A stretch of DNA of 64,000 bases from Corylus avellana (Eukaryota > Streptophyta > Magnoliopsida > Fagales > Betulaceae). Where the stretch lies: NCBI RefSeq assembly GCF_901000735.1, contig NC_081546.1, positions 17,545,220 to 17,609,219 of the forward strand, written 5' to 3'. How positions within the stretch are numbered: the stretch's first letter is position 1; the number at the start of each line of letters is the position of its first letter. Of the stretch, positions 11,626 through 22,228 are shown piece by piece. Below the pieces are notes generated by a model. The model did not search any database and had not been told where the DNA came from. It was given only the letters and a program-made list of their open reading frames with translations. The translations under genes and the position numbers were made by a program.

Positions 11626-12900
11626 TGTTGTCCAAATATCTAACTAAATTAATTGGTAAATAATTGTATGTTTTACCTGCAATTGCACAAGGTCAACATA
11701 GTAGTATATGGTGTAAGTACAGGATCATTCCCACGAGGATTGCTGAATTTTGCTTAAAAATAAATTTCTTAAGTAAAACAAAGATTGATTGTTTAAATGA
11801 TGATAATAAAAGGTAGGGCTTTGATATCCACCATTAATTATATTAAGCTAATATAACAATATGCCAATGCTTTGATCATGTTATGCATATCTAATGTTTG
11901 TCAACCTAAGGGCATGGCATATACTGCTTATGCTATAGATTTCCCTAAGCAACGAGTTAGGCATGGTGTATACTCTAACTCTTTTCCTTTCTAAGGGATT
12001 TACCATGGTGTATACTAATTTGTTCCATAGGAAAGAATATATTTTATGGAAATCGACAAACACATGAGGCCTAGGGCATAAGCATATACTCCCGGTTCCT
12101 CATGTTGATTAACCTAAGAACCGCGGTGTGGATTCTTTTGTTACTTTTATTAAACCCAGGACTCGGTCATCTAAATTGATTTAACTAACTAGTCCATACC
12201 ACATGCTTATGTTGATCAGGCACACACATATGAGGAATTCATGCAAGCAGGTATTAATCAAGTTAAATAGCACAACAAGATCATTACAAAGACGCCAATA
12301 TTGAAATATTAACTAAACATAACTAGGGCTTCAATCTAGTCCTACTAAATAAATTAGCTACACATAAAGTTGATGTTAAACATCTTCATCAAATAAAAGG
12401 AAAGAAAAGAAAAGAAAGGAAAGGAAAAGAATAAACTCGAAACTTGAACTAGAAGAGCTCCAATTCTTCTCATTCTCAAAAGTCTCTCTACTCTAGAGAC
12501 TTAAAGGTCTATTTATAGGCTTTAGAAGTCCTTGACAAACTAGTAAACCTAGGAAAGAATGACAATCTGGCCGTAGCTTTGATGTGTCTCCTGCGCATGG
12601 GTGCAATCGATCGCAACCCGTGTGCCCTTGATCGCAGGTCTGCGATCGAGCCTCTTCTGTTGTGCGCTCGTGGCCTACTTCATGCTTTGTCTTTTGGTAC
12701 TGCGCTCGATCGCAGGGGCTCCCATTTTTCCCATTTTCTTTCTTTGGGCCCAAATCTTCTAGATTTACTTCATTTTCTTGCAAAAGCCTACAAAAGTATG
12801 GACAACACAAAAAGGAATTAAAATGACCTAATTAACTAAAACCAAAGGATTAAAACATGCAAGTTAAGGGCTGAAAATGTGAATATTTTAGCACTTAACA
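11626..12900 (-). mobile_element. Minus-strand LTR (about 1275 bp) adjoining truncated gag
   Basis: Read on the minus strand it begins TGTTAAGTGC and ends GGACAACA. The first 60 bases resemble the start of the solo LTR at 6109 (shared words TTCAGCCCTTAACTTGCATG), so the two families are related. A minus-strand TATA box (CCTATAAAT) lies at about 12511-12519. GCGATCGA words lie upstream of it (12600-12715), such as GCAATCGATCGCA and GCGCTCGATCGCA. No target-site duplication is found: ACTTA on the left, GGCTT on the right. Gag sequence on the same strand abuts directly at 12901. Confidence 0.75.
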
Positions 12901-13330
12901 GGCTTCCTCACTACTCTTTCCCGTAAGTGCTCCTCCACAAGCTGAATCAACCATCCCTTTGTTAGTATCATCTAAACCTTCATAGAAAATTTGTACCCAA
13001 TTATCTTGAAGGATGTTGTGATGTGGGCACTTGAGTAGCAGTGAATTGAAGTGATCCCATGCCTCAAAGAAAAGATATCTGTCTCTTTGTTGGAACATTT
13101 GAAGTTCCCTTTTAAGCTGTCTTGTCTTTTGAGTTGGGAAAAACTTCTTCAGAAATTTGGGGGCTAATTCTTCTCAAGTATGGATAGAATTTGTAGGCAA
13201 AGAATTATACCACAGTTTAGCATTATCTTTCAACGAGAAAGGAAAGAGGACTAACGTACATATCTCTCGTAATCTCCCAGTTTCACAACGTAAAGGATTT
13301 CCCAAGAATGATCTTTTTCCCAAACATTCT
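12901..13330 (-). pseudogene. Athila/Tat-type gag fragment
   Basis: The minus strand encodes FSLKDNAKLWYNSLP, KFLKKFFPTQKTRQLKREL and then HFNSLLLKCPHHNILQDNW and FYEGLDDTNKGMVDSACGG. This is the gag core (retrotransposon gag domain) of Athila-like elements, with the CPHH motif. The text stops at GKSSEEAC where the LTR begins, without a primer tract. The element therefore lost everything between mid-gag and its 3' LTR, or the two were joined by recombination. One stop lies near 13175 and the upstream part is degenerate. Confidence 0.8.
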
Positions 13331-13498
13331 CTCACACAAAGAGAAACTCAAGCACACCAAGAGCACAAGGATTTTCTGAAACTAATAAGACTTGTTTCAT
13401 TACAGAAAAGATGCAGGTACATAAAACAAATATCAGCCCAAATATGGGATCATACAAAAAATATTATAGATCCTTATCACTATCAAGATCTACAGGAG
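13331..13498. other. Unassigned spacer
   Basis: AT-rich sequence with no gene or repeat that I recognise. It lies between the nested gag fragment and a tandem duplication. No resumption of Tat pol is seen. Confidence 0.4.
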
Positions 13499-13880
13499 AT
13501 GCATTATCCCTAGCAGGGGTTCTTCACCATCACCAAAGGGACAAGCGATCTTGAGAGCCCGATCCTTGGATACAAATAAAGACCATCGGAGTTCAACAGG
13601 AATGTCCCGCCAACACACTGTTTTAGGGTCCCTTGGCCCGAACTCTCCATGCCAAAAACTCTGGCATGCCTTGGAACCACTATGGCATTATCCCTAGTAG
13701 GGGTTTTTCACCATCACCAAAGGGACGAGGGAGGAATGCAGAGGGACAAGCGATCTTGAGAGCCCGATCCTTGGATACAAATAAAGACCGTCGGACTTCA
13801 ACAGGAATGTACCGCCAACTCACTGTCTTAGGGTCCCTTGGCCCGAACTCTCCACTCCAAAAACTCTGGCATGCCTTGAA
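13499..13880. repeat. Tandem duplication of about 185 bp
   Basis: Two units (about 13499-13680 and 13684-13880) share GCATTATCCCTAG, TTCACCATCACCAAAGGGAC, GGGTCCCTTGGCCCGAACTC and CTCTGGCATGCCTTG. Unit 2 has an extra block of about 20 bases (GAGGGAGGAATGCAGAGGGA). It sits downstream of the antisense ORF on that ORF's strand and may belong to its 3' untranslated region. Confidence 0.8.
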
Positions 13881-14054
13881 ACCACTCCTGAAGACACCCC
13901 TCCAACAACTCTGGTTAGCTGATGGGACACGCCACAATTCTTCCTTCAGACCAAGGATTTGACCATGTTGAAAGCATAGGCGAGCAAAAAATCCGTCCCT
14001 ATCTTCGGCAGCGTCTTCTCGAATCCTTCAGATCACTGAGTCTTTCTCTCTGGC

Positions 14055-16654
14055 TCAATTAGCTTCATTGCGAGCCCTACCTTTTGCAAGCCTTTGTGAG
14101 GCATGAGCTTCAAGGATTTCAATCTCAACTTTCCTTAATGCCACCTCAGACGTGTATTTTGTAGATTGGGCATTTTTAGCCAATTCCTCAGCCGTCTGGA
14201 CCCTCTGTCGATAAAAGGCCATTGAGTTCTGAACAACAACCATTTGACTATGACAAGCCACAGACTTAGCCTCAGCCTCATTATAGACACCCTGAAGACT
14301 GATGCATTCAGTACATATAGCTTCCAGGGATTGCTGCCTCTCTAGCTCCAACGACAGCTCACGGTTCTGATCACGAAGTCGAGAATTTTCTCCCAAAGCG
14401 GCCTCCAATTTCAGCTCCAGCTCCGATACAGTAGACTGCTGAGAGGTGCTAGCCATGTCAGGAGCCCGATGTCCTGTAGCAATTCCATAACACATGGCCA
14501 TAGCATCCAAAGCAGCCTATGCCAACGAAGAACAAACTTGAAGGGCTGCAGGGTCCACCTGGACGGAGGATGACACTGGTCTTAGCAAATGAGCCAAAGC
14601 TCCAAGTGGACCTTTAGCCTCAGAATTCACCCCAAGGTGAGACAAACCCTCAAACACTTGAGGAGCAGCAGCAGCTTCTAAAAGGCCTCCAAAGAAGATT
14701 GGCGTCTCCTTCACGTCTCCCAAAGGCGTTTTTAAAGTTGACATGGCTGTGTCACCATCCTCAAAAGACTCCAAGACTTCCGTATGAATCGACTCCGTAA
14801 CAATGACAGTATTCCCCACAACTGTGGGATCCCCCTCAGGTTGGCACTGAGTTTCCTCCATTACCGTCCCAACAAAGACCTTGTCCTCAGAGGTAATACA
14901 TGGAGTGGACGGGGGCTGTGTATCCCCCAAGATGGCCTCAACAAGCTGATTATCTTCGGGGGCTGCCCTCAGAGCCACTAAGGATTGTACCTCTTCTACA
15001 ACTACCTCAGCAGGCCCACCATTGGGCTCATAATCATCCGAGGCCTCTTTGCCTTCAAAGGATGAAGATGAGAAAATATTTATAACGGTTGGGCGACGAA
15101 CTTCTTCACCCACACCAGGCGAACCAGTTCGGCTGCCTAATGAAGAAGATGATGATGAGAAAACAAGACGTACCACGGGTTGGCCTGGTCGCTATATGGC
15201 CAATGGCATCATCCAAACCACCTCTTCAGCTGCAGCTTCTCTTGGAGGTGGATTAGGATGAGATGAAGTAGATGGATCTCTCGTGGCAGAAGACGGACCT
15301 CTGGTCTGCCACCAAATGAACCCCTGGCGTCAACAAAGGCGCAACCTCTAGAACCTCTGGCTCGCTAGCAGCAGAGCATTCTGATCCATCGACAGAAGGT
15401 GAACCCCCAGGTCCGCCAGCAGGGGCATTAACAGACCTCCCCAGCCGAGGCGCTGTCACCACCAGTTGCAAATGAAAGGACGGGAATAACATTTCCTGGT
15501 TTCCTAGAATCCCTATGTAGGCATCTCCGTTTGGTGGCTCTTGCAAATGAATGTTCCCCGGGAGAAATATGATATGTTGCTGCCCCCTGTTGACCACCCG
15601 AAGCTGCAGACCCAATAAAAGTAGGATTACCAGACGATTCAACCCCTGCTTCATCCAACCCAGCAGTAGGGCCCGCCTCCTCGCCAGCCAGGCCCGCCTC
15701 CTCGTCGACTGGGTGAGCCTCCTCACTAGCAGGGCCTCCCTCTTCAGCAGCATCCACTTCCTTTTTAGGGATCACGATCATGAAACGGGCTTTCGGCTTG
15801 AAGAAGCCGGCTCGGTGGCTTGGGATCATCCCGTCAGCTAGACAGCCAGGACGAGTACCCGGAAAGAAAAGATGGGGAAAATTGTTGGCCCTACACTCTC
15901 GAGCCCTCTTTTGGGCCTCACTTAGGTTTGATAGGTTTCTATATCCAAGAGACATTTTCATGTGTTCTGCCGGGATCAACCAGTCATCGTGAGTCCAGAA
16001 ATTCTGGACTGTGACTTCATCCTTGGCCCAATCAATGGCTCTATGCAGACGAATCAGTATAGACCTGGGAAGCATCGGCATGTCCAGAGCCCCGTTAGGA
16101 ATTTGGCCCCGCTGGGATCTCAATGGAAAGTCATGATGCTCGTTCTCAAAAAACTCGAAGCCCCTAGAAATGAAGAAGAATTTCTCCTTCCAGTTCTTGA
16201 TTTTAGAAATCCTGTATGGAAGCTTGAATACAGCCCCTACCTTACGGGAGTGAAACTTCCAGATGTCATCCGCCTCATCGTTGACGGGAAAAGCCTTGTA
16301 CAAATAAAGAAACTCCCACGCTTGTGATTTGCAAACATCCTTAGTCTTTGTGCAACTCCAGCCAGAGGATAGCCATCCCTATTAGAACTCTCCAACCATT
16401 TGGAGAAAATTAGAAAGAAGCCAAGTTCAGTTTATGCAAAATCTCCCTAATCACCCGAGGAATCGACAATCTGAAGCCGGCTTCCAGAATTTAGACCGAC
16501 AAACAGATTTCGTCCCCATTTGCTGGACCGGTAGCACCTTGACCGACGACAGGGAGTCGGATTTGGACACCTTCAGGGAACTTGTATACCTCCCTGCAAA
16601 CCTCAAAATCTGAAGGTCTGAGTCGAGAATGAAGAGCGGATCCACTGAATTCCA
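14055..16654 (-). pseudogene. Antisense extra ORF of Tat element (gypsy-type transposon domain, coiled coil)
   Basis: A minus-strand reading frame broken into four pieces: about 16654-16330, 16303-15253, 15176-14517 and 14510-14055. It starts MEFSGSALHSRLRPSDFEVC. The second piece contains NWKEKFFFISRGFEFFENEH, which resembles the plant 'putative gypsy type transposon' family (PF04195-like). An acidic, repeat-rich linker follows (EEGGPASEEAHPVDEEAG). The last piece is a coiled coil (LELKLEAALGENSRLRDQNR). Such ORFs, opposite to pol and just before the 3' LTR, are reported for Tat elements and have no proven function. Stops and frameshifts make this copy non-coding now. The domain name is from memory and should be tested. 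Confidence 0.72.
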
Positions 16655-17266
16655 TCACGACACAAAGGGCAGAAGAGAAAAAGAAATACAAGGTTGGAGC
16701 AAAAAGAGAAGTAAAGATGTTCGGCGGCGATGAGGAAAAAAGGGAGATAACCCTAGATTTAAAGGCGTCCACACAAATTAATAGGATAACCAACTTTGCC
16801 AAGTGTCGCTCGAAAATTCAAAAGTCTCACGGTAGATTTGAAGCATTTGTGGAGAATCGTCTGTTGATAAAATGTCCTTATGTACTCGTGCAGCAAAAAT
16901 GGCCATGTGTTTCCTATGGATTTAAACGACCCCTAAAGAAATTCAAACGGGCGTCTCGAAGGAGACGATGGCAGGGAAGACGTACCATCACCATAAATCG
17001 CCCCAACCCAAGCAAACCCTGGGATGACACGTGTCAACCGCAAGCCTTAGAAAACGTGCACCGTTTGTCATCATTATGGCAAATGGTCACATCCCCCAAA
17101 AAGCGCGCCACGCCTCAAAACATGGCATTCATGAATGTTGAGGAAACGTGCGCCAAAATGAATGAAGGAGATAAGATGGGCCACGAATTTCGGGAGCCCA
17201 AGGAGAAATAGAAGTCCATTTATTCCCATTACGCCACTATAGTGACCTAAGGAAATGGTGGGGTAC
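16655..17266 (+). other. Spacer with polypurine tract before Tat 3' LTR
   Basis: The region between the start of the antisense ORF and the LTR probably holds the antisense promoter and leader. A short plus-strand frame (16717-17211) has no recognised domain. A purine-rich stretch (GGAAATGGTGGGG, about 17252-17264) lies just before the TG of the LTR and serves as the candidate polypurine tract. It confirms that the element runs left to right. Confidence 0.6.
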
Positions 17267-17925
17267 TGTTGATACCAAATATATCCCAAAGCCCAAACCA
17301 AAAGGCCCGCTTTGAAGGAAAGACCTGGGGCTCGCCCAGATAATTGGGCTCTAAGACCTAAAGCTCAGAAGGTCCAAGTATAGTCACTCGATTATATGAG
17401 ATATACAATTAAGTGTATAGTTATGTCAACAAGTGGCATTAGAACCACCTGCCCCTATAATCAAGGATATGATCACTCATCAAACAAACTCAATTTGGGA
17501 GTTGCGACCCAAATCATAGAGCAACCAATCGAATGTATCCCAAGAAGAGTCTAGATACCTAAAAACCTATCCACTTGAATCATTGATGCTATCTCAAGGG
17601 ATAATCTGCAGTTACGAACACTCCCACAAATCAAAAGAGTCAAGTGGGAGTTTCACTAGAATCCACCTACCTACAGCCTCTATAAAAGGAAGAGCCACCT
17701 ATGGAATAGATACGTACTCTCTACTCTTACTTTTACTATTCTTAGTTATTGTTATTATTCACTATTCAATATTTGTTACTCTTATTATAATCAAATTCTC
17801 ACTCAGGCACTGGAGGTAACACGACCGCCATACCCCCCACCTCGCAGTCTGTCACTACTGGTCCTTTCTCTTTCTTAGTAGACTCTTGAATCAAGTTGCT
17901 ACCAGGGTTGATAACTGTCTCAACA
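17267..17925 (+). mobile_element. Tat 3' LTR, 659 bp
   Basis: The LTR starts TGTTGATACC and ends CTGTCTCAACA, with perfect 6-base inverted termini TGTTGA/TCAACA. The text CTCTATAAAAGGAAGAG (about 17680) is a good TATA box. The short ORF at 17583-17819 lies wholly inside the LTR and is not a gene. The flank after it is GATGA, but the matching 5' duplication cannot be checked. Copy B keeps only the last 360 bases (28161-28520). Confidence 0.82.
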
Positions 17926-17979
17926 GATGATAACACACATTCACTAATTGGAATTGACCAAAATTCCTAAAAAAAATAA

Positions 17980-18023
<44 letters not shown>

Positions 18024-18039
18024 GGGTAGATATATTATA

Positions 18040-18432
18040 GGGGTAACTTCACTGAAGACCCCTGAACTTTCACTTGATTTGACAAACCTCCCTTAAACTT
18101 CAAAATCGCTCAATTTAGTTACTTGAACTTTCAATTGCAATCAATTTGGACCCTCTATTAGATTTTAAATGTTAAATGACGTTTATACCCCTGACTTTTT
18201 TTATAAAATTCCAACTTTACCCTTAATTCCGAAACTTTTTTTTTTTTTAAATTAAAAAAAAATGAAAATCGGGGATATTTTGGTCTTTTCTGGTATTTCT
18301 AATGGCTAAATTTGATGGATGAGTTCAAATTGAGAGCAATTGAAAGTTTAGGAACTAAATTAAGAGATTTTGAAGTTTAGGAGGGTTTGTCAAATCGAGT
18401 GGAGGTTCAGGGGTCTTCAGTGAAGTTAGTCC
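18040..18432. mobile_element. Mutator-type MITE, 393 bp, TSD TATATTATA (copy A)
   Basis: The left end GGGGTAACTTCACTGAAGACC and the right end, which reads GGACTAACTTCACTGAAGACC on the other strand, form terminal inverted repeats of about 60 bases. The element is flanked by the exact 9-bp duplication TATATTATA (18031-18039 and 18433-18441). A 9-bp TSD with long TIRs is the signature of Mutator-like MITEs. The inverted arm of the host element has a single unfilled TATAATATA at 19458-19466, which is the empty site. It encodes no protein. Confidence 0.92.
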
Positions 18433-18847
18433 TATATTATAAGTCCCAGAGTCAACTTGCCAAAACTGTAAGATTCCTAGGTTTTTTTTTTAAAGACTTT
18501 TTACTCTTTGGCTTAATCGAAATATTAATAAAATTTCTACTCTTATTTTTTTCCCAAAAGGATTAACAACCGTTAGTCTCATTGAAACGGTGCATTTTAA
18601 TGTTCTGTCATTAAGTCGAAATTTTTGATCTTATGTGTCCACAAAACTCGCCGTTTTGGCACCAGCCAAAACGATGAGTTTTGAGGGACTTGAGGTTTTA
18701 TTTCAAAACCTCCAATTTCTCTTTCCCAACACAGTGCTCCCGGACTGAGTTTCTATGGACGCTGAAAAGTTTGGGGGTTTATTTCCCGAACTTAAAAGCA
18801 TAATTAGCATCCATAACATTTTTGAGTTTTCAAGGAGTAACAACTTA

Positions 18848-19030
18848 CATCTTGGAGCCAAGGTCCCAGAACATTGTCCCAAATGTCAGTGCTATGAAAA
18901 TTGTGAAGAGAAATCTTACGGCAGTGTACAGTGGGTTGCGCCAATAGGACCATCGTAATTTCCATAGGCAAGGTATGCATTGAGTGAAAAATGACTGAAT
19001 ATTTAGTTGCGAAATAAAGTTCCTTTGAAC
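18848..19030 (-). pseudogene. Captured exon fragment of PDR/ABCG transporter (copy A)
   Basis: The minus strand reads IQSFFTQCIPCLWKLRWSYW followed by RNPLYTAVRFLFTIFIALTF and GTMFWDLGSK. This is a signature stretch in the second membrane half of plant full-size ABCG (PDR) transporters. It ends at an intact splice donor (AGAT|GTAAGT, near 18845-18849), so the fragment came from genomic DNA and not mRNA. Only about 60 residues are present out of roughly 1400 in a full protein. The in-frame start used by the longer open frame lies in the foldback arm and is not from the parent gene. Confidence 0.85.
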
Positions 19031-19496
19031 CAAGAGCAGGACTTGGGGGTTTATTTCCTGGACTGAGTTTCTTTGGACCCCGGAAAGTTTGCTGGCCGAT
19101 CGTAAACCGTCAAACCGTCTGCCGTCGCTCATGGCCGTGGGTCTTGCTTTGAGAAGGACGGAGAACCTCTTTCGGGGAAGCGGAGTTTGCGACGGAAGAG
19201 AAATTGGAGGTTTCAAAATAAAACCCCAAAGTCCAACAAAACTAACCGTTTTGGTTGTGGACATGTAGAATTAAAAATTCAACTTATGGCAGTACATTAA
19301 AACGCACCGTTTCAATGAGATTAACAGCTGTTAATCCTTTTGGAAAAAAAAATAACGATAGCAATTTTATTAGCATTTCGATTAACGGTAGGGAGTAAAA
19401 AGTCTAAAAAATAAAAACTTAGGGATTTTACCGTTTTGGCGGGTTGACTCAGAGACTTATAATATATTTACCATAATAATAATAACAATAATAATA

Positions 19497-21011
19497 ATAT
19501 TTTCTCTATTTTTTCTGTCTCATCCTACAAATTTAATAAATTAATTATTAAATTTGTGAATTAATATAGATCATACTTACATTCAATGGTTGATTTATCT
19601 ATTCACTATAGAATGGTCAAAAGATAGTTAAAAAATAAATGAATTTAATCTTTCAAAATGTATAAAAGTTTATGAAAATTTTGTGAAATTTTTTCCAAAG
19701 AGGGAAGGTAAAGGTAATTCTTGTTATACATGACATCTCATGTTCTATCTTCTTTTTATTTATTTTTTTATTTTTGGGCATGACAACTTGTTGTGTCAGT
19801 TGTTGTGGTTGACGACAAAATTGAGAAAACAAAATTACAAAAGTAGCCTTGCATTGCTGTACAACAATTTACAACAACACAATTCCAAAGAAAATATGAT
19901 GAGTCTCTTAATTATTTGAAGGGAAAAATGCAGTTTTCCCCTCCTAAAGTTTCAGAAGTTTTTTAATTTTAACTTTAAAGTTCAAAAATTGGCAATCAAC
20001 TCCCCTAAAGTTTAAAAAATTGGCAATTTAAACATTCAGTTTAATTTTTCAGTTAAATTGGACAGAAATTTTTTTAAAAAAGCCTAAGAGTAATGATGTA
20101 ATTTCATAGATTTTCGTCAATTTTGACGGAAAAATTAAACGAAGGGTTTAAATTGCCAATTTTTGAAACTTCAGGGGGGTAGATTGCTAATTTTTGAACT
20201 TTAAGGTTAAAATTAAAAAATTCCTAAAACTTCAGGGGGTAAATTGCATTTTTCCCTTATTTGAATTAATGCTCATGTTTCCTTGTGGACCTAAATCCCT
20301 CGTTTCCATGTGGATTTTTTTTTTTTTTAAAAAAAAAAATCCACTCCCTTTTTTTTCCAATTTATTTTTTTATTTTTTATTAAAAGTATTTTCATCAATA
20401 AGAGGACATTGACAATTTTTGATAATTTGTAGGGATATTATCACAATTTAAAGTTTAAAAGAAAAATTGTCAATTAAGTGATAATTTGAGAGATGAGAGT
20501 TTATGCACTTTACCCAAAAATAAATTTATATGGCCGGATGTCAAGGCTTGGACTTAACATAGTTTTGATTAATTATTTGGCCTCCCATGTGGTATTTAGA
20601 AAATTTGTTTGGTTTTTGGTGTTTTAATTTAAATTTTTACAGAAAATAATAATAATAATGGGTTTTGTGAAAAATTAATTTAATTCTTAAATAATGATGA
20701 CTGGGGCGAAATTGTTCCATAGCTAAGAGAATTAATTGCAACAGACGACACCGATAACATTGACGATACGTACGCACGTCATATTGAAAGTCTTCAACTT
20801 ATTTCGATACGTAAGAACTCCATCGTTTTCTTTTCTTTTCTTCCTTGTTCTGGTTTCCAACACAAAAGGCATGCAAAGAATTCCATATATGGTATTCTTT
20901 TCCATTTTTGTTTTCCAACACGCATGAAACAATCTTTGTTCCAGATATTTCATTCATACGATGATGAGTTGTCTCCTTGACCTTCACTAATCATGCACGT
21001 AGGTATAAGAA
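19497..21011. mobile_element. Left part of long inverted-repeat element, copy A, cut by gap
   Basis: Corresponds to 30053-31582 of copy B, where the matching inverted arm is present at 32228-32712. In copy A the contig ends before the right arm. The arm is interrupted by the MITE at 19921-20256. The interior (20560-21011) has no recognised coding sequence. The short ORFs at 20732-20987 are preserved in both copies only through sequence identity. Confidence 0.75.
19921..20256. mobile_element. Second Mutator-type MITE, 336 bp, TSD TTATTTGAA (copy A)
   Basis: The ends are inverted copies: GGGAAAAATGCAGTTTTCCCC on the left, and GGGAAAAATGCAATTTACCCC when the right end is read on the minus strand. 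The 9-bp duplication TTATTTGAA is exact at 19912-19920 and 20257-20265. The interior is AT-rich and self-complementary (AATTGGCAATTTAAAC). It has no coding capacity. Confidence 0.92.
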
Positions 21012-21111
21012 NNNNNNNNNNNNNNNNNNNNNNNNNNNNNNNNNNNNNNNNNNNNNNNNNNNNNNNNNNNNNNNNNNNNNNNNNNNNNNNNNNNNNNNNN
21101 NNNNNNNNNNN
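21012..21111. other. Assembly gap (100 N) between the two copies
   Basis: Exactly 100 N. The next base, 21112, aligns to base 452 of copy A, while base 21011 aligns to 31582 of copy B. The gap therefore separates two versions of the same locus. This is the pattern expected when two haplotype contigs are scaffolded one after the other. Confidence 0.99.
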
Positions 21112-21765
21112 TGGTGAGCGGATGTTGTCTAGCGCATAAGGACCACACCCCGACGCGTGGCTATCTGGGGATGAGGCAGAATGTGACAACGGTGAGAGTG
21201 GTGATATGGCATGTTGCAGGCTGGGCCTGGCGGAGAAAGGAAGATCTGATTTTGAAAAACCTAATCTTCAAAACATCGCAGAAAATTGGCTGGCGATGTG
21301 GTGGAGAAGATGATTGAGGACATAAGAACACGACTACTGTTTTAAGAGGATGTTGGATAAATTGTCAAAGATGATGGGTTGATCATCTAGAGAAAACTCT
21401 AGAGAGAAAGACCTAGAGAAAACTCTAGGCACATAAGAGTTCTATCTCGAAGAGAGAAACTCAACAAAAAGAAAAGCATAAGACACTAGAAGAGGGGAGG
21501 AGGAGGAGGGGGAAACCAGAAGGTTCCTCCTCCTCTAGCCCCGGCAGTATGGAAAAAAGCGTTCTTTGAAGGAGAGAGAAGAGAGCTTCTTTAGGGTTTC
21601 TTTTTTTATGCAATTCTTATTCATAGGGTGTTTGAGTTCACTCTAGAAAGTGCTAATTCTAGAGTGACTATATGTGATTTAAAGTGTCCTTTAAGTTCGA
21701 CTTGGTGGTTACAATTTTGTGACCTATGGATCAAATGATTTTGGACCAATATTGAATGTGCACAA

Positions 21766-22228
21766 ATGAGGGAAGCTGATAATCGAAGACAACCATTGGA
21801 GTTTGAAGTGGGGGATCGTGTGTTCCTTAAGATCTCACCAATGAGGGGAGTGATGCGATTTGGAAAAAAATGGAAGCTCAACCCCGATTTATTGGACCCT
21901 TCAAAGTCACTTAGAGGGTGGGGAGATTGGCATACAGGGTTGCCTTACTCTAGATTTGGTAGGGACATATGCTGTTTTTCATGTCTCGATGTTGAGGAAG
22001 TACATTGCTAACCTAGACGTAGTGGTGAAGTACAAGCCATTGGAGATCCAAGAAGGACTGACGTACACCGATGAGCCTATAAAGATCATGGATCGGAAGG
22101 AGCAAGTGCTACGTATCAAGACGATCCTCATCGTTAAGGTATTGTGGCCTAACTGTGGTGTCGATGAAGTATCATGGGAGGCGAAGCAGGACATGTGGAA
22201 CCATTATCCGCATTTGTCTAATACTTGA
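21766..22228 (+). pseudogene. Del/Tekay integrase C-terminus and chromodomain (copy B)
   Basis: The counterpart of 1106-1568 with the same frameshift, so the frameshift predates the duplication or haplotype split. Motifs FEVGDRVFLK and VFHVSMLRKY are present. It is followed by the same unassigned frame (22155-22580) and polypurine tract (about 22649-22662). Confidence 0.85.

Larger units (their letters stand above)
8743..17925 (+). mobile_element. Tat-lineage gypsy retrotransposon, 5' end missing, rearranged
   Basis: The order on the plus strand is gag C-terminus, protease, reverse transcriptase, RNase H and a second archaeal-type RNase H. A nested minus-strand LTR-gag fragment follows, then an antisense ORF, a polypurine tract and a 3' LTR. 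Dual RNase H and an extra ORF before the 3' LTR are known traits of the Tat branch of plant Ty3/gypsy. The 5' LTR and gag N-terminus fall in or beyond the gap, and I cannot find integrase. Many stops and frameshifts show that it is dead. Confidence 0.82.
17984..19500. mobile_element. Foldback (long-TIR) element carrying a PDR exon, copy A
   Basis: The arms at about 18000-18740 and 19200-19500 are inverted copies. The left arm has ATATTATAAGTC, GAGTCAAC, AGACTTTTTACTC, CAAAAGGATTAACA, CATTGAAACGGTGC and CCTCCAATTTCTCTT. The reverse complement of the right arm has the same words in order. The arms extend outward into AAT microsatellites on both sides. A MITE (18040-18432) interrupts the left arm. 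The centre carries an ABC-transporter exon on the minus strand. It looks like a Pack-type element with arms of about 300 bp. I could not fix its exact termini or TSD. Confidence 0.75.
452..21011 (+). repeat. Copy A of large direct duplication
   Basis: This segment matches 21112-31582 in the same orientation. The offset is 20660 at the left end and 20669 by about 5800. Differences seen by eye are scattered substitutions plus small indels, such as a longer TA run and changed AAT counts. Copy A also has an extra block of about 10.07 kb (7493-17565), so it is twice as long as copy B. It stops at the N run at 21012, inside a larger inverted-repeat element. Either a recent tandem duplication or two haplotypes joined in scaffolding would look like this. 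Confidence 0.95.

Noticed and set aside
11621..12905. Solo-LTR interpretation with TSD for the minus-strand LTR
   Set aside because: The left flank ACTTA and right flank GGCTT do not match, and same-strand gag abuts directly, so it was not scored as a clean solo LTR.
17583..17819. 78-codon ORF also present at 28178-28414
   Set aside because: It lies fully inside the Tat LTR around its TATA box, and its hydrophobic end comes from an AT-rich stretch.
20732..20987. Overlapping small ORFs on both strands (also 31303-31558)
   Set aside because: No domains, overlapping on opposite strands, kept in both copies only by sequence identity.
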